A stretch of DNA of 59,796 bases, from NCBI GenBank assembly GCA_044225675.1, contig JBGAIH010000032.1, forward strand, positions 1-59,796, read 5' to 3'. Below are positions 25,040-33,792 of the stretch, piece after piece (the first letter of the stretch is position 1; each line of letters starts with the position of its first letter). The position numbers were made by a program, and so were the translations under genes. The DNA is from JACMQX01 sp044225675. GTDB taxonomy: Bacteria > Pseudomonadota > Gammaproteobacteria > Burkholderiales > Burkholderiaceae_C. The notes under the pieces were generated by a model. The model did not search any database and had not been told where the DNA came from. It saw only the letters and a program-made list of their open reading frames with translations.

Positions 25040-25069
25040 GAATACAGACCTGTCGACAGCACAATATTC
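25040..25069. promoter_or_regulatory. 30-bp dyad, probable operator of the catabolic operon
   Basis: The perfect palindrome CTGTCGACAG (25050-25059) is flanked by GAATA (25040-25044) and TATTC (25065-25069), which are reverse complements sharing the same centre. The dyad ends 11 nt before the ATG of the first catabolic gene. The position and symmetry suit repression by the divergent GntR regulator. Confidence 0.55.
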
Positions 25070-25079
25070 AGCGACTTCC

Positions 25080-25931
25080 ATGCAACTCCCTTCTTGCAGC
25101 CACGTTGGCAGCCACGTCGGCAGTCACGTTCGCGCCAATGGCATACGGCAGCACTACCTGCGCTTTGGCGGGCAGGGCGCGCGGCTGGTGATCGTCCCTG
25201 GCATCGTGAGCCCGGCCATGCTCTGGGCACACGTGGGGCAATGGCTGGCGGCCTGCTGCGAGGTGCACGTGATCGACGTGCGGGGGCGTGGCCTGTCGGA
25301 GGCAGGGCCGCATCTGGACTACGGGCTGGAGGCCTGCGCCCGGGACGTGGCCGAGTTCGTGCGCGAGTTGAAGCTCGGGCCGGTGATCGTCATGGGGCAT
25401 TCCATGGGCGCGCGCATCGCGGCGCGGGCGGTCACCCGCTACACCGAACACTTTCACGCGGCCGTGCTGCTGGACCCGCCGACCAGCGGGCTGGGGCGCA
25501 GGCGCTATCCCGTTCCCGCCGAGCGCACGCTCGGCCTGCTGCGGGCTGCGCAGCGCGGCGAGGCGGCGGCCGCGCTCGGCGCAGCCGCCGGCAAGCCGTG
25601 GCCCGACGATCTCCAGCGGCTGCGTGCCGAATGGCTGTGCACCTGCGACGAACGGGCCGTGCGAAGGGCCTATGAAGACTTCGACGGCGAGGACTTTTTT
25701 GCAGACCTCGCGCAGATGCAGGTTCCTGTGTCTCTGGTGTGCGCGGGCGAAGGCGGCGTGGTGTCCGACGAGGACGTCGCCGAGATGCAGCAACTGCACC
25801 CCGATCTGCAGGTGGCGCGGCTCGCGGGCGTCGGCCACCAGATGCAGGCTGAGGATTTCGGCGCATTCCGCCGCGCGCTCGCGCCCGTGCTGCGGCGTCA
25901 CGACCGGGCTTTCGAGGAGTTGACATCATGA
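25080..25931 (+). CDS. Alpha/beta hydrolase, probable N-formylmaleamate deformylase (NicD role)
   Basis: 283 residues from ATG 25080; the frame is open upstream but would run through the operator. The alpha/beta-hydrolase triad is complete: nucleophile Ser in GHSMG, Asp in LLDPP, and His in GVGHQMQ near the C-terminus. An oxyanion-hole region IVPGIV sits near residue 38. A small tandem repeat, SHVGSHVGSHV, lies near the N-terminus. It overlaps the NicX-like dioxygenase by four nt. In 2,5-dihydroxypyridine degradation the ring-cleavage product N-formylmaleamate is deformylated by a hydrolase of this fold to give maleamate and formate. The assignment comes from fold plus neighbours; the fold alone would not identify the substrate. 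Confidence 0.75.
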   Translation: MQLPSCSHVGSHVGSHVRANGIRQHYLRFGGQGARLVIVPGIVSPAMLWAHVGQWLAACCEVHVIDVRGRGLSEAGPHLDYGLEACARDVAEFVRELKLGPVIVMGHSMGARIAARAVTRYTEHFHAAVLLDPPTSGLGRRRYPVPAERTLGLLRAAQRGEAAAALGAAAGKPWPDDLQRLRAEWLCTCDERAVRRAYEDFDGEDFFADLAQMQVPVSLVCAGEGGVVSDEDVAEMQQLHPDLQVARLAGVGHQMQAEDFGAFRRALAPVLRRHDRAFEELTS

Positions 25932-26968
25932 AGCTGGATGCGGAAGTGCTGGACCTGTTCACCCGCGAGCTGGGTCTGTGCGGCGTGAAGCCGGGCGAAA
26001 CGGTGGTCGTGCTCACGGCCGATGACGAATGGGCCGACAACGCCCACGCGTTCATGGCGGCGGCCCAGCAACTGGGGGCCACCACGTTCAACCTGAATGT
26101 CCGCAGGGGGCAGCGCAATGCGGTCGCCGTGCAGGGCCGGCATCCCCTGGTGGGCAACGAGCTGGCGATGCGCACGCTGAAGTCGGCCAGCATGGTGATC
26201 GACATGGTGGGCCTGCTGTTCTCGCGCGAGCAGGCAGAGATCCAGGCGGCAGGCGTGCGGATCCTGCGGGTGATGGAGCCGTTTCACGTGCTCAGGCAGA
26301 TGTTCCCGACCGAGGACCTGCGCCGACGCGTGGAGTTCGCCAAGGGGCTGCTGGAGCAGGCGCGCACGCTGCGCTTCACGTCCGACGCCGGCACCGACAT
26401 CACCTACGCGCTGGGGCAGTATCCGGTGATCTCGGAGTACGGCTACACCTTCGAGCCGGGGCGCTGGGACCACTTCCCGTCCGGCTTCTCATTCACCCAG
26501 GGCAATGACGGCCAGATCGACGGCCAGGTCGTGCTGCAGCCCGGCGACATTCTGTGCGCCTTCAAGCAGTACGTGCAGACGCCGGTGACGCTGCGCATCG
26601 AAAAGGGCATGGTGGTGAGCATCGCAGGCGACGGCATGGATGCGCAGCTGCTGCGCAGCTACATCGACAGCTTCCACGATCCGCGTGCCTATGCGGTGTC
26701 GCACATCGGCTGGGGGCTCAACGAGAAGGCGCGCTGGTACCAGTTTTCCGTGACGCGCCAGCTGCCCGCCGAGCATGTGATGAACGCGCTCTCGTTCTAC
26801 GGCAACGTGCTGTTCTCGCTCGGCCCCAACCTGGAGCTGGGAGGAACCAACGACACGGCCTGCCATCTCGACCTGCCGATGCGCGGCTGCAGCCTGTGGC
26901 TCGACGACGTGCAGATCCTGCGCGACGGCGACGTCGTTCACCCGGCCATGCGGGTGGAGCAGCCCTGA
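25928..26968 (+). CDS. nicX: 2,5-dihydroxypyridine 5,6-dioxygenase (NicX-like)
   Basis: 346 residues, matching the roughly 350 of NicX. Shared blocks with Pseudomonas NicX, as I recall it, include LGQYP--SEYGY--EPGRWDH-PSGF in the middle, then SHIGWGL, YGN-LFS-GPN-E-GG and CHLD-P. The His of SHIGWGL and the His and Asp of CHLD correspond to the metal ligands reported for NicX (H265, H318, D320), so the Fe(II) site is intact. The enzyme opens 2,5-dihydroxypyridine with O2 to N-formylmaleamate in the cytoplasm. It is coupled to the deformylase-like gene in front (ATGA overlap). This is the most diagnostic gene of the cluster; a generic aminopeptidase annotation, sometimes given to this family, would be wrong. 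Confidence 0.88.
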   Translation: MKLDAEVLDLFTRELGLCGVKPGETVVVLTADDEWADNAHAFMAAAQQLGATTFNLNVRRGQRNAVAVQGRHPLVGNELAMRTLKSASMVIDMVGLLFSREQAEIQAAGVRILRVMEPFHVLRQMFPTEDLRRRVEFAKGLLEQARTLRFTSDAGTDITYALGQYPVISEYGYTFEPGRWDHFPSGFSFTQGNDGQIDGQVVLQPGDILCAFKQYVQTPVTLRIEKGMVVSIAGDGMDAQLLRSYIDSFHDPRAYAVSHIGWGLNEKARWYQFSVTRQLPAEHVMNALSFYGNVLFSLGPNLELGGTNDTACHLDLPMRGCSLWLDDVQILRDGDVVHPAMRVEQP

Positions 26969-27017
26969 TTCCTCCCCCGCCCGTACCCCCGAAACACCCC
27001 ACCCAAGGAGCTAGACC

Positions 27018-27983
27018 ATGCCTTTCCTGAAGAAGTTGTTCGCCGCCCTAGCGGCGTTCTGCCTGGCCGCCGCCGTGCAGGCCCAGGGCTACCCCAGCGG
27101 CCCCATCACCATCGTGGCGCCGTATCCGCCGGGCGGCGCCACGGACCTCTATGCCCGCGCCGTCGCGACCGGGCTGGAGGAGCTGGGCCAGGCCACGGTC
27201 GTCGACAACCGTGCCGGCGCCTCCGGCATGATCGGCGCCGACTTCGTGGCACGCCGGCCCGCCGACGGGCACACCTTCCTCATCGGTGCATCGTCGATGT
27301 TCTCGGTGCTGCCTCTTCTGAGCGAGCGCATGAAGGAGATCGACCAGCGCATCGAGCCGGTCTCACTGCTCGGATACAACCCCTCCTACGTCGTCGTCCC
27401 GGCCGCGCTGCCTGTCAGCTCGATCCAGGAGCTGCTCAGCTACCTCAAGGCCAACCCCGGCAAGTTCGGCTATGCGTCCGCCGGCAAAGGGACGTCGCAG
27501 CACGTCTTCATGGAGCTGTTCAAGCAGCGGACGGGCGTGGATGTCTTCGCGGTCCAGTACAAGGGCAGCGGGCCGATGGTGACGGACCTGATCGCGGGTC
27601 GCACGGTGATGGCCATCGAGCAGGGCCCGGCCGTGCTCACGCACATCAAGTCGGGGCGGCTGAAGGCGCTGGCCGTCACCACCGCCAAGCGTTCGCAGGC
27701 CCTGCCGCAGGTGCCCACGTTGTCCGAGACGGTGGTGCCGGGATTCGAGGCGGTGACCTGGTTCGCGCTCTATGCGCCCAAGGGCACGCCCAAGGCCGTG
27801 ATGGCCCGCGTGGTGCCGCAGGTCGCCAAGACGATGGCCTCGGCGGAAGTCAAGGAGCGGCTGAACGCGGTGGGCGTCGAGCCGACGTCCAGCTCGCCGG
27901 AGGATCTGGCCAAGCGGCAGGCTGCCGAGACGGCGATGTGGAAGGACGTGATCGCCCGCTCCAAGATCAGCCTTGACGAGTGA
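27018..27983 (+). CDS. Bug-family periplasmic solute receptor (TTT transporter type)
   Basis: 321 residues. A signal peptide with a Lys-Lys start and a hydrophobic core ends around VQAQ (residues 1-23). The mature protein shows the Bug pattern: YPSGPITIVAPYPPGGATD at its N-terminus, VVDNRAGASG, then DGHTFLIG and, later, VQYKGSGPMVTDLIAGR. Bug proteins capture carboxylates and similar ligands with two lobes and may hand them to TctAB permeases. AAGGAG lies nine nt before the ATG. Located between the ring-cleavage and ring-hydroxylation genes, it probably binds the pathway substrate (nicotinate or a related acid). No permease genes accompany it. Confidence 0.9.
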   Translation: MPFLKKLFAALAAFCLAAAVQAQGYPSGPITIVAPYPPGGATDLYARAVATGLEELGQATVVDNRAGASGMIGADFVARRPADGHTFLIGASSMFSVLPLLSERMKEIDQRIEPVSLLGYNPSYVVVPAALPVSSIQELLSYLKANPGKFGYASAGKGTSQHVFMELFKQRTGVDVFAVQYKGSGPMVTDLIAGRTVMAIEQGPAVLTHIKSGRLKALAVTTAKRSQALPQVPTLSETVVPGFEAVTWFALYAPKGTPKAVMARVVPQVAKTMASAEVKERLNAVGVEPTSSSPEDLAKRQAAETAMWKDVIARSKISLDE

Positions 27984-28001
27984 GCACGGGCACCCCAGCG
28001 C

Positions 28002-30311
28002 ATGCAATCCCCCAAGCACCTTCCGCTGCACGAGGAGCCTCGGGCCGACTACCTGCACAAGGTGACCGGCGCAGCGATCTTTGCCAGTGACGTCGAAGTC
28101 CCCGGCATGCTGCACGGCAAGATCCTGCGCAGCACCGTGCCGCATGCACGCATTCGCGGCATCGACACGCGGGCCGCGCAGGCGCTGCCCGGCGTGATCG
28201 CGATTCTGACGGGCCAGGACCTGCAGGATCTTCCCGGCACCGCAACGCGCTGGGGCCTGTCGCTGCGCGACCGGCCAGTCGTCGCCGTGGACAAGGTGCG
28301 CTATGTCGGCGACCCCGTCGCCGCCGTGGCGGCGGTGGATGAAGCGACGGCGCAGGACGCATTGGACCTGATCGTCGTGGACTACGAGGCTCTGCCCTAC
28401 GTCACGACGTCGAAGGAGGCGCTGCAGCCCGATGCGCCGCTGGTCCATGAGGACATGGAGACGCTGAAGGACTTCTACTTTCGCGGCGAATGCACGCCTG
28501 TCGCGGGGACGAACCGCTTCCAGCAGTGGAGCTATGAAAGCGGCTCCGTCGACGAAGCGTTCGCAGGCGATGTGCGGGTGTTCGAGGACACCTTCAGCTT
28601 TCCCATGGTGTTTCACTACGCCATGGAGCCGCATGTGTGCGTGGCGCACTGGAAGCCCGGCGCGCTCGAGATCTGGAGCGGCGGGCAGACGCCCACGGCG
28701 ATCCAGCGGGTGTGCTCGGAGATCCTGGGCATTCCGCTGGCCTGCGTGCGGGTGCATTCGCCCTACGTCGGCGGCGGCTTTGGCGGCAAGGCCTCGGTCA
28801 AGATCGACCCGCTCGTGGCCGCGATGTCGTGGAAGGCGCGCGCGCCGGTGCGGGTCTGCCTGTCGATCGCGGAGTCGATGCTCACCTGCCGGCGCCTCGA
28901 CGCGGAGGTGACGCTCAAGACGGCCGTGAACGCCGAGGGCCGCATCGTCGCCAAGAGTGTGCGGGCCATCCTCAATGGCGGCGCCTACGCCGACACCGGC
29001 CCGTCGATCGCCGTCAAGGCCGCGATCCGCGCGATCGGGCCGTACCACATTCCCAACCTGCGGCTGGAGGCGGTCGGCACCTACACGCACACCGTGCCCG
29101 GCGCAGCCTTCCGCTCGATCGGCGGTCCGCAGGCCGTGTGGGCGACCGAATCGCAGATGGACATCATGGCCGCCGCGCTGGGGCGCGACCCGGTCGAGTT
29201 CCGGATGCTCAATCTCGCGGAGAAAGGCCAGACCATCAAGCCCGACCTGCGTCCGCTCGACGTCGACATGCGCCGGTCGCTGCGCGAAGCGCTGGCTTCG
29301 CTGGGTGGTCTGCCCGAGGTGTCGCACCCGGGCAAGCGCGGGCGAGGCGTCGCCGTGGGCGCCAGCGACCCGGGCATCATGCCGATCGGCGGCGCCATCG
29401 TGCGCCTGCGCGCCGACGGCTCGGTGAACGTGACGGCCAACACGGTCGAGATCGGTCAGGGCAACCGGGGCGTTCTGCGCATCATCGCGGCCAAGGTGCT
29501 GCGCCAGCCGCTGCACATGATTGCCGTGGCCGAACCCGACACGCTGCAGGCGCCCTACGACTGGGGCACCGGTGCCAGCCGTTCCACGGTGATCATCGGG
29601 CTTGCCGTTCAGCTCGCGTGCGAGGAGGTCGTCCGTCACGTGCAGGAGACGGCGGCCGACGTGCTGGGCGGATCGCCGCAGGACTACCGGCTGGAGGAAG
29701 GCCAGGTCCACGGGCCCGACGGCTCGATGGCGTTCATCGAACTGCTGCGCCGCTTCAACGGCATGGCCGCGGGCGAGTTCCTCGGCGTCGGCCGCGTCAA
29801 TGCCAACACGAAGGGCGGCGCCTTCAAGCTGGCGCCGCTCTTCTGGGAGACGGGCTCGAATGCCTGCGAGATCACGGTGGACGAAGGCACTGGCGCCATC
29901 CGCGTGCTGCGCGTGGGCGGCGCGGCGGACCTCGGCCATGTGATGAACCGCAAGGCCGCGGAAGGGCAGGACGAGGGCGCCATGGTCATGGGCCTCGGAC
30001 ACACGCTCTCCGAGGAGTACGTCTACGAAGACGGCCAGGTCGTCAACGGCACCCTGTTCGACTACAAGGTGCCGACCATGGAGGACGTGCCGCTGCATGT
30101 GGGCACCTGCCTGATCGAAAGCGGCGACGGGCCTGGACCCTTTGGCGCGCGCGGCGGTGGCGAAGGGGCGATCCTGCCCGTGGCACCCGCCGTCGCCAAT
30201 GCGCTGTTCCAGGGCTGGGGCATCCGCATCAAGGAACTGCCGCTGACCCCCGAGCGGGTGTGGCGCGCCCTGCGCGATGCGCGAGCCGCGCGGCCCAACG
30301 ACAACGCCTGA
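28002..30311 (+). CDS. Molybdenum hydroxylase large subunit (xanthine dehydrogenase / CoxL family)
   Basis: 769 residues in the usual two-part architecture of the molybdopterin-binding subunit. YVGGGFGGK (about residues 257-265) is the first cofactor-binding loop. GPFGARGGGEG near residue 712 holds the conserved Glu that activates the Mo-bound water; Arg-Gly-Gly-Gly replaces the more common Lys-Gly-Val-Gly. It lacks the AYxCSFR loop of true CO dehydrogenases, so it is a hydroxylase of an N-heterocycle or aldehyde. In this operon it should add OH next to the ring nitrogen, for example nicotinate to 6-hydroxynicotinate. The FAD and 2Fe-2S subunits follow after the coxG gene. Confidence 0.88.
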   Translation: MQSPKHLPLHEEPRADYLHKVTGAAIFASDVEVPGMLHGKILRSTVPHARIRGIDTRAAQALPGVIAILTGQDLQDLPGTATRWGLSLRDRPVVAVDKVRYVGDPVAAVAAVDEATAQDALDLIVVDYEALPYVTTSKEALQPDAPLVHEDMETLKDFYFRGECTPVAGTNRFQQWSYESGSVDEAFAGDVRVFEDTFSFPMVFHYAMEPHVCVAHWKPGALEIWSGGQTPTAIQRVCSEILGIPLACVRVHSPYVGGGFGGKASVKIDPLVAAMSWKARAPVRVCLSIAESMLTCRRLDAEVTLKTAVNAEGRIVAKSVRAILNGGAYADTGPSIAVKAAIRAIGPYHIPNLRLEAVGTYTHTVPGAAFRSIGGPQAVWATESQMDIMAAALGRDPVEFRMLNLAEKGQTIKPDLRPLDVDMRRSLREALASLGGLPEVSHPGKRGRGVAVGASDPGIMPIGGAIVRLRADGSVNVTANTVEIGQGNRGVLRIIAAKVLRQPLHMIAVAEPDTLQAPYDWGTGASRSTVIIGLAVQLACEEVVRHVQETAADVLGGSPQDYRLEEGQVHGPDGSMAFIELLRRFNGMAAGEFLGVGRVNANTKGGAFKLAPLFWETGSNACEITVDEGTGAIRVLRVGGAADLGHVMNRKAAEGQDEGAMVMGLGHTLSEEYVYEDGQVVNGTLFDYKVPTMEDVPLHVGTCLIESGDGPGPFGARGGGEGAILPVAPAVANALFQGWGIRIKELPLTPERVWRALRDARAARPNDNA

Positions 30312-30327
30312 CCAAAGAAAGAGACAG

Positions 30328-31200
30328 ATGGAATTTCGAATCGACACCGTGCTTCCGGCCACGAGCGCCGAGCTGTGGGCGATCTTCTTCGACGTGCAGC
30401 GGGTCGCCGAGCTGATCCCCGGCTGCGAGAACGTCACCGAGATCGAACCCTTCCAGGAGTTCGCTGCGGTCATGAAGCAGAAGATCGGCCCCTTCAAGCT
30501 GGAGGTGCCTACGCGCATCACCGTCGAGTCGCACACCGTGGAGCGGCAGGTGGTGCTGGTGGCCGCGGGCAGCGACAGGTTCACGGGGACCACGCTGGCG
30601 GTGCGAATGAAGGTGGACCTGGAAGAGCAGCTGCCTGCCCAGCCGCCTGCACAGCCGGCGGAGCAGCCGGCCGAACAGGTGGCATCAGGCGCCAAGGCCT
30701 GCCGGCTCGCGGTGGACGCGAGCATGCAGGTGGCGGGCCGGCTCGCCTCGCTGGGCTACCCGATCGTGAAGAAGCGCTCGGAGGAACTGTTTGGCGAGTT
30801 CGAGCGGCGTCTGCGCCGCGAGCTGAGCGGCGCAGGCGCGCAGCCGCAGGCGCAACCTCGCTCCGTCGACGGGGTGGCGGCTGCCGGTCTGCAAGGGTCT
30901 GCTTCGCAGGCGGCTGCCTCACAGGCATCTGTGTCGCAAGCCTCTGCCCCGGCCAAAGCAGTCGAAGGCCGGCAGCCGGCGGCCGCGCCGGCCCGGCAAA
31001 GGCCGCGCGAGGCTGCGGGCGAACGAGCGGGTTGGGGCGGGCCGGTGGAACTGGTATTCCTGTGGCCGCGCGTCGGCATCAGCCTCGCCGTGGGCGTGGC
31101 GGTGGCGCATGGCGCCGTGGCCTTTGGCCAGTCGCCCTGGTGGTGGCTTGCCGCGCCTCTGCTCGGCCTGGCTGCGGGCTTGGGCCGGAGGCACGCCTGA
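30328..31200 (+). CDS. CoxG-like SRPBCC protein with C-terminal membrane anchor
   Basis: 290 residues from ATG 30328. The SRPBCC/CoxG domain covers residues 1-150: an opening FRIDTVLPATSAELWAIFFD, then the LIPGCENV motif typical of CoxG, and a MKQKIGPFKLEV strand. A low-complexity linker follows, rich in Ala, Gln, Ser and Pro with repeated ASQAS units (residues 175-230). Two hydrophobic helices, one near 243-260 and one near 268-285, end the protein. CoxG proteins tether molybdenum hydroxylases of the CO-dehydrogenase type to the inner membrane, so electrons can enter the respiratory chain. It lies between the large and medium subunit genes, with 0 nt to the next gene. The anchor suggests that the hydroxylase uses quinones rather than NAD. 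Confidence 0.82.
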   Translation: MEFRIDTVLPATSAELWAIFFDVQRVAELIPGCENVTEIEPFQEFAAVMKQKIGPFKLEVPTRITVESHTVERQVVLVAAGSDRFTGTTLAVRMKVDLEEQLPAQPPAQPAEQPAEQVASGAKACRLAVDASMQVAGRLASLGYPIVKKRSEELFGEFERRLRRELSGAGAQPQAQPRSVDGVAAAGLQGSASQAAASQASVSQASAPAKAVEGRQPAAAPARQRPREAAGERAGWGGPVELVFLWPRVGISLAVGVAVAHGAVAFGQSPWWWLAAPLLGLAAGLGRRHA

Positions 31201-32064
31201 ATGCGACCGCCCCGATTCACGCTGCATCGGCCGTCGACGCTCGCGGAGGCCGTGGCGCTGAAGGCCCGGCTGGGCGACGCGGCAGCCTTCCATGCCGGCG
31301 GCACCGAACTGCTGGTGGCGCTGAAGGCGCGGGTGCTGCGTTATGAGCATGTCATCGACATCAAGCAGATCGCCGAGCTGCGGAGCATTCGCCTGCGCCC
31401 GGACGGCACGCTGTCGATCGGCGCGCTGTGTACGCACCACATGATCGCGAACGATCCGACCGTGCGAGGCGCTCTTCCCGGCTATGCCGACCTCAGCGAG
31501 CAGGTGGCGAACATCCGCGTGCGCGTGGCCGGCACCCTGGGCGGCGTGCTCTGCTTCGCGGAGCCGCATGCCGACGCGCCGACCCTGCTGTGCGCGCTCG
31601 ATGCCTGGGTGGTGCTGGCCGGCCCGCAGGGCGAGCGCGAAGTGCCGTCGCGCGACTTTCACCTGGGCGAGTTCGCCACCGCACGGCAGGACGACGAGTT
31701 GATGGTCTCCATCGAGGTGGCGCCGCAGTCTTGCGGCACCCGCTCGGCCTATCGCTGCTTCGGACACACGGAGCGGCCGGCGGTGGGTGTCGGCGCGGTC
31801 TGGTCGGTCGACAACCCGCAGCGTCTGAGTCTCTGGGCGGGCGCGCTCACGGCGGCACCCGTGCGGCTGGCGCGCGCAGAGGCAGCGGCCGGCGAGCTGG
31901 GCCCGGATGTGCCGCGAGAGGCGATCTGGGATCGGCTGGCGCCGGCGGTCGCCGCCGACGCAGCGGCGATCGAGACCCACGACGACCTTCACGGCGGCGC
32001 CGACTACAAGCGCCATCTCGTCACCGTTCTTGCGCAACGCGCATTGGAAGCCTGCCTGCCATGA
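31201..32064 (+). CDS. Molybdenum hydroxylase FAD-binding subunit (CoxM type)
   Basis: 287 residues, the expected length. The FAD-binding PCMH-fold motifs are HAGGTELLVALK (about residues 31-42) and the later RVAGTLGGVLCFAEPHAD (about 105-122), the latter corresponding to the TIGGxxxxxxPxxD flavin loop. A C-terminal CO_deh_flav_C domain follows. It passes electrons from the 2Fe-2S subunit to the acceptor. It begins directly after the coxG stop, and its stop overlaps the start of the 2Fe-2S gene (ATGA), as expected for subunits made in fixed ratio. Confidence 0.9.
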   Translation: MRPPRFTLHRPSTLAEAVALKARLGDAAAFHAGGTELLVALKARVLRYEHVIDIKQIAELRSIRLRPDGTLSIGALCTHHMIANDPTVRGALPGYADLSEQVANIRVRVAGTLGGVLCFAEPHADAPTLLCALDAWVVLAGPQGEREVPSRDFHLGEFATARQDDELMVSIEVAPQSCGTRSAYRCFGHTERPAVGVGAVWSVDNPQRLSLWAGALTAAPVRLARAEAAAGELGPDVPREAIWDRLAPAVAADAAAIETHDDLHGGADYKRHLVTVLAQRALEACLP

Positions 32065-32573
32065 GCCAGCCCCTGACCGAGTTCCCCCTGATGCGCGTGG
32101 ACATGACGCTCAACGGCAGCAGGACCGGCGTCGATATCGAGCCCTGCGACCTGCTGATCGACGTGCTGCGCGACCGGCTGCGCCTCAAGGGCACCAAGCG
32201 TTCGTGCGATGTGCAGGTGTGCGGCGCCTGCACGGTGCTGGTCGACGGCCTGCCGGTCTCCAGCTGCACCACCCTGTGCGCCGACGTGCATGAGCGCGAA
32301 GTGACCACGATCGAAGGTGTGGCCGAGGGCAAGCGGCTCGACCCGGTGCAGCGGGCCTTCATCGCGCATGGCGCCCTGCAATGCGGCTTCTGCACCCCCG
32401 GAATGATCCTTGCCGTGAAGTCCCTGCTGGCGCAGCATCCGCAGCCCGGCGAAGAGACCATCCGGCACTACCTGCGCGGCAACATCTGCCGCTGCACCGG
32501 CTACGTCAAGATCATCGAGGCCATCCTGGACCTCGTCCACAACCCTTCAAGCTATCGAACGGAGAACCAATGA
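32061..32573 (+). CDS. Molybdenum hydroxylase 2Fe-2S subunit (CoxS type)
   Basis: 170 residues from ATG 32061. The plant-ferredoxin-type cluster is bound by CDVQVCGAC with a later Cys in VSSC. The second, helical-domain cluster is bound by CGFC and CRC in the order QCGFCTPG and NICRCTGY. All eight cysteines are present. It shuttles electrons between the molybdenum centre and FAD. Four-nt overlaps with both neighbours show tight translational coupling with the FAD subunit and the monooxygenase. Confidence 0.94.
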   Translation: MSQPLTEFPLMRVDMTLNGSRTGVDIEPCDLLIDVLRDRLRLKGTKRSCDVQVCGACTVLVDGLPVSSCTTLCADVHEREVTTIEGVAEGKRLDPVQRAFIAHGALQCGFCTPGMILAVKSLLAQHPQPGEETIRHYLRGNICRCTGYVKIIEAILDLVHNPSSYRTENQ

Positions 32574-33790
32574 ACGACTCGCCAAGGCCCGATGGCCAAC
32601 GACTGCATGTGATCATCGCCGGTGCCGGCATGGGCGGACTGACGCTTGCCGCCGCCCTGCTGCAAAAGGGCTTCGACGTCGACGTGTACGAGCAGTCGCC
32701 GGAGCTGCGCGAAGTGGGAGCCGGACTCTGGATCTCGGCCAACGGCGCACGGGTGCTCGACGCGCTGGGGCTCAAGCCCGCGATCGAGGCCATCAACCTG
32801 CCGCCGCAGGACCGGGTGGTGCGCTACTGGCAGACCGGCGAGGAGCACTCCGTCTACGTTCGCGACGGCAGCAGCCGCGCCGACCATACCCTGGTGCAGG
32901 TGCTGCGCTCGGAACTGCAGCGGGTGCTGTATGAGGCGGTGGTGAAGCTCAAGCCCGGGTGCGTGCATTTCGGCGTTCGCTCCGTCGGCGCCGAAACGGT
33001 TGACGGCCAGGCGCGGCTGATGCTGGAGGATGGCGGCAGCATCGCGGGCGACGTCGTGGTCGGCTGCGATGGCGCGCATTCGCGCATCCGCCAGTCCCTG
33101 TTCGGCCCCGCGCCGGCGCGCTACACCGGCGCGAATGCGTGGCGCGGACTCGCGCCCATGGGCAAGCTCAAGCCGCAGCACCGGCGCCCGCTGGCGGCGA
33201 CCTGGATCGGACCGACGGCGCATGTGACGACCTATCCGGTGCAACGCGGCGGCGAGGAGTTCGTGAGCTTTTCTGCGCAGGTCGACAGCGACGTCTGGCA
33301 GACCGAGTCCTGGTCCGAGCGAGGCGAGCTTGCCGACGCGCTGAAGGACTTCGAAGGCTGGCACCAGGACATCCTGGATCTGTTCATTCAGTCCGAGAAC
33401 CTGTTCCGCTGGGGCCTCTTCGTGCGCGACGAGCTTGCGGCCTGGTCGAAAGGCCGCGTCACGCTGGCGGGGGACGCCTGCCATTCGATGACGCCGTATC
33501 TGGGCATGGGCGTCAACGTCACGATGGAAGATGCTTTCGTGCTCGCGCGCTGCCTGGCGCAGTGGCCGCAGGACGTGGAGCAGGCGCTGCGCCGCTACGA
33601 CGCGGCGAGGCTGGAGCGCGCGAACCGCACCAAGGCCAGTTCTCTGGCGATGCTGCATGTCTTCCACCACCCCGCGCTGGCCCGCAGCGAGACCGCATGG
33701 CCGTACATCGAGCAGCAATGGTCGCCGCAGGCGATGCGCGAGCGCTACGACTGGCTGCTGGCCTACGACGCGACGCAGGTGGGGATCTGA
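32570..33790 (+). CDS. FAD-dependent monooxygenase, probable 6-hydroxynicotinate 3-monooxygenase (NicC role)
   Basis: 406 residues from ATG 32570, after GGAGAA and overlapping the 2Fe-2S stop. It belongs to the single-component aromatic hydroxylase family: dinucleotide fold IAGAGMGGLTLAAALL near residue 12, the DG fingerprint VVGCDGAHSRIR around 163-174, and the second FAD motif VTLAGDACHSMTPYLGMG near 300. Such enzymes use NAD(P)H and O2. NicC hydroxylates 6-hydroxynicotinate with loss of CO2 to give 2,5-dihydroxypyridine, precisely the substrate of the NicX-like enzyme in this operon. Salicylate-type hydroxylases have the same motifs, so the substrate is assigned from context. Confidence 0.8.
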   Translation: MNDSPRPDGQRLHVIIAGAGMGGLTLAAALLQKGFDVDVYEQSPELREVGAGLWISANGARVLDALGLKPAIEAINLPPQDRVVRYWQTGEEHSVYVRDGSSRADHTLVQVLRSELQRVLYEAVVKLKPGCVHFGVRSVGAETVDGQARLMLEDGGSIAGDVVVGCDGAHSRIRQSLFGPAPARYTGANAWRGLAPMGKLKPQHRRPLAATWIGPTAHVTTYPVQRGGEEFVSFSAQVDSDVWQTESWSERGELADALKDFEGWHQDILDLFIQSENLFRWGLFVRDELAAWSKGRVTLAGDACHSMTPYLGMGVNVTMEDAFVLARCLAQWPQDVEQALRRYDAARLERANRTKASSLAMLHVFHHPALARSETAWPYIEQQWSPQAMRERYDWLLAYDATQVGI

Positions 33791-33792
33791 CG

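Noticed and set aside
27363..30725. A reading frame of 1120 codons on the minus strand across the molybdenum hydroxylase gene
   Set aside because: Same cause. The translation is low-complexity His/Arg/Gly, while the + strand encodes a complete enzyme.
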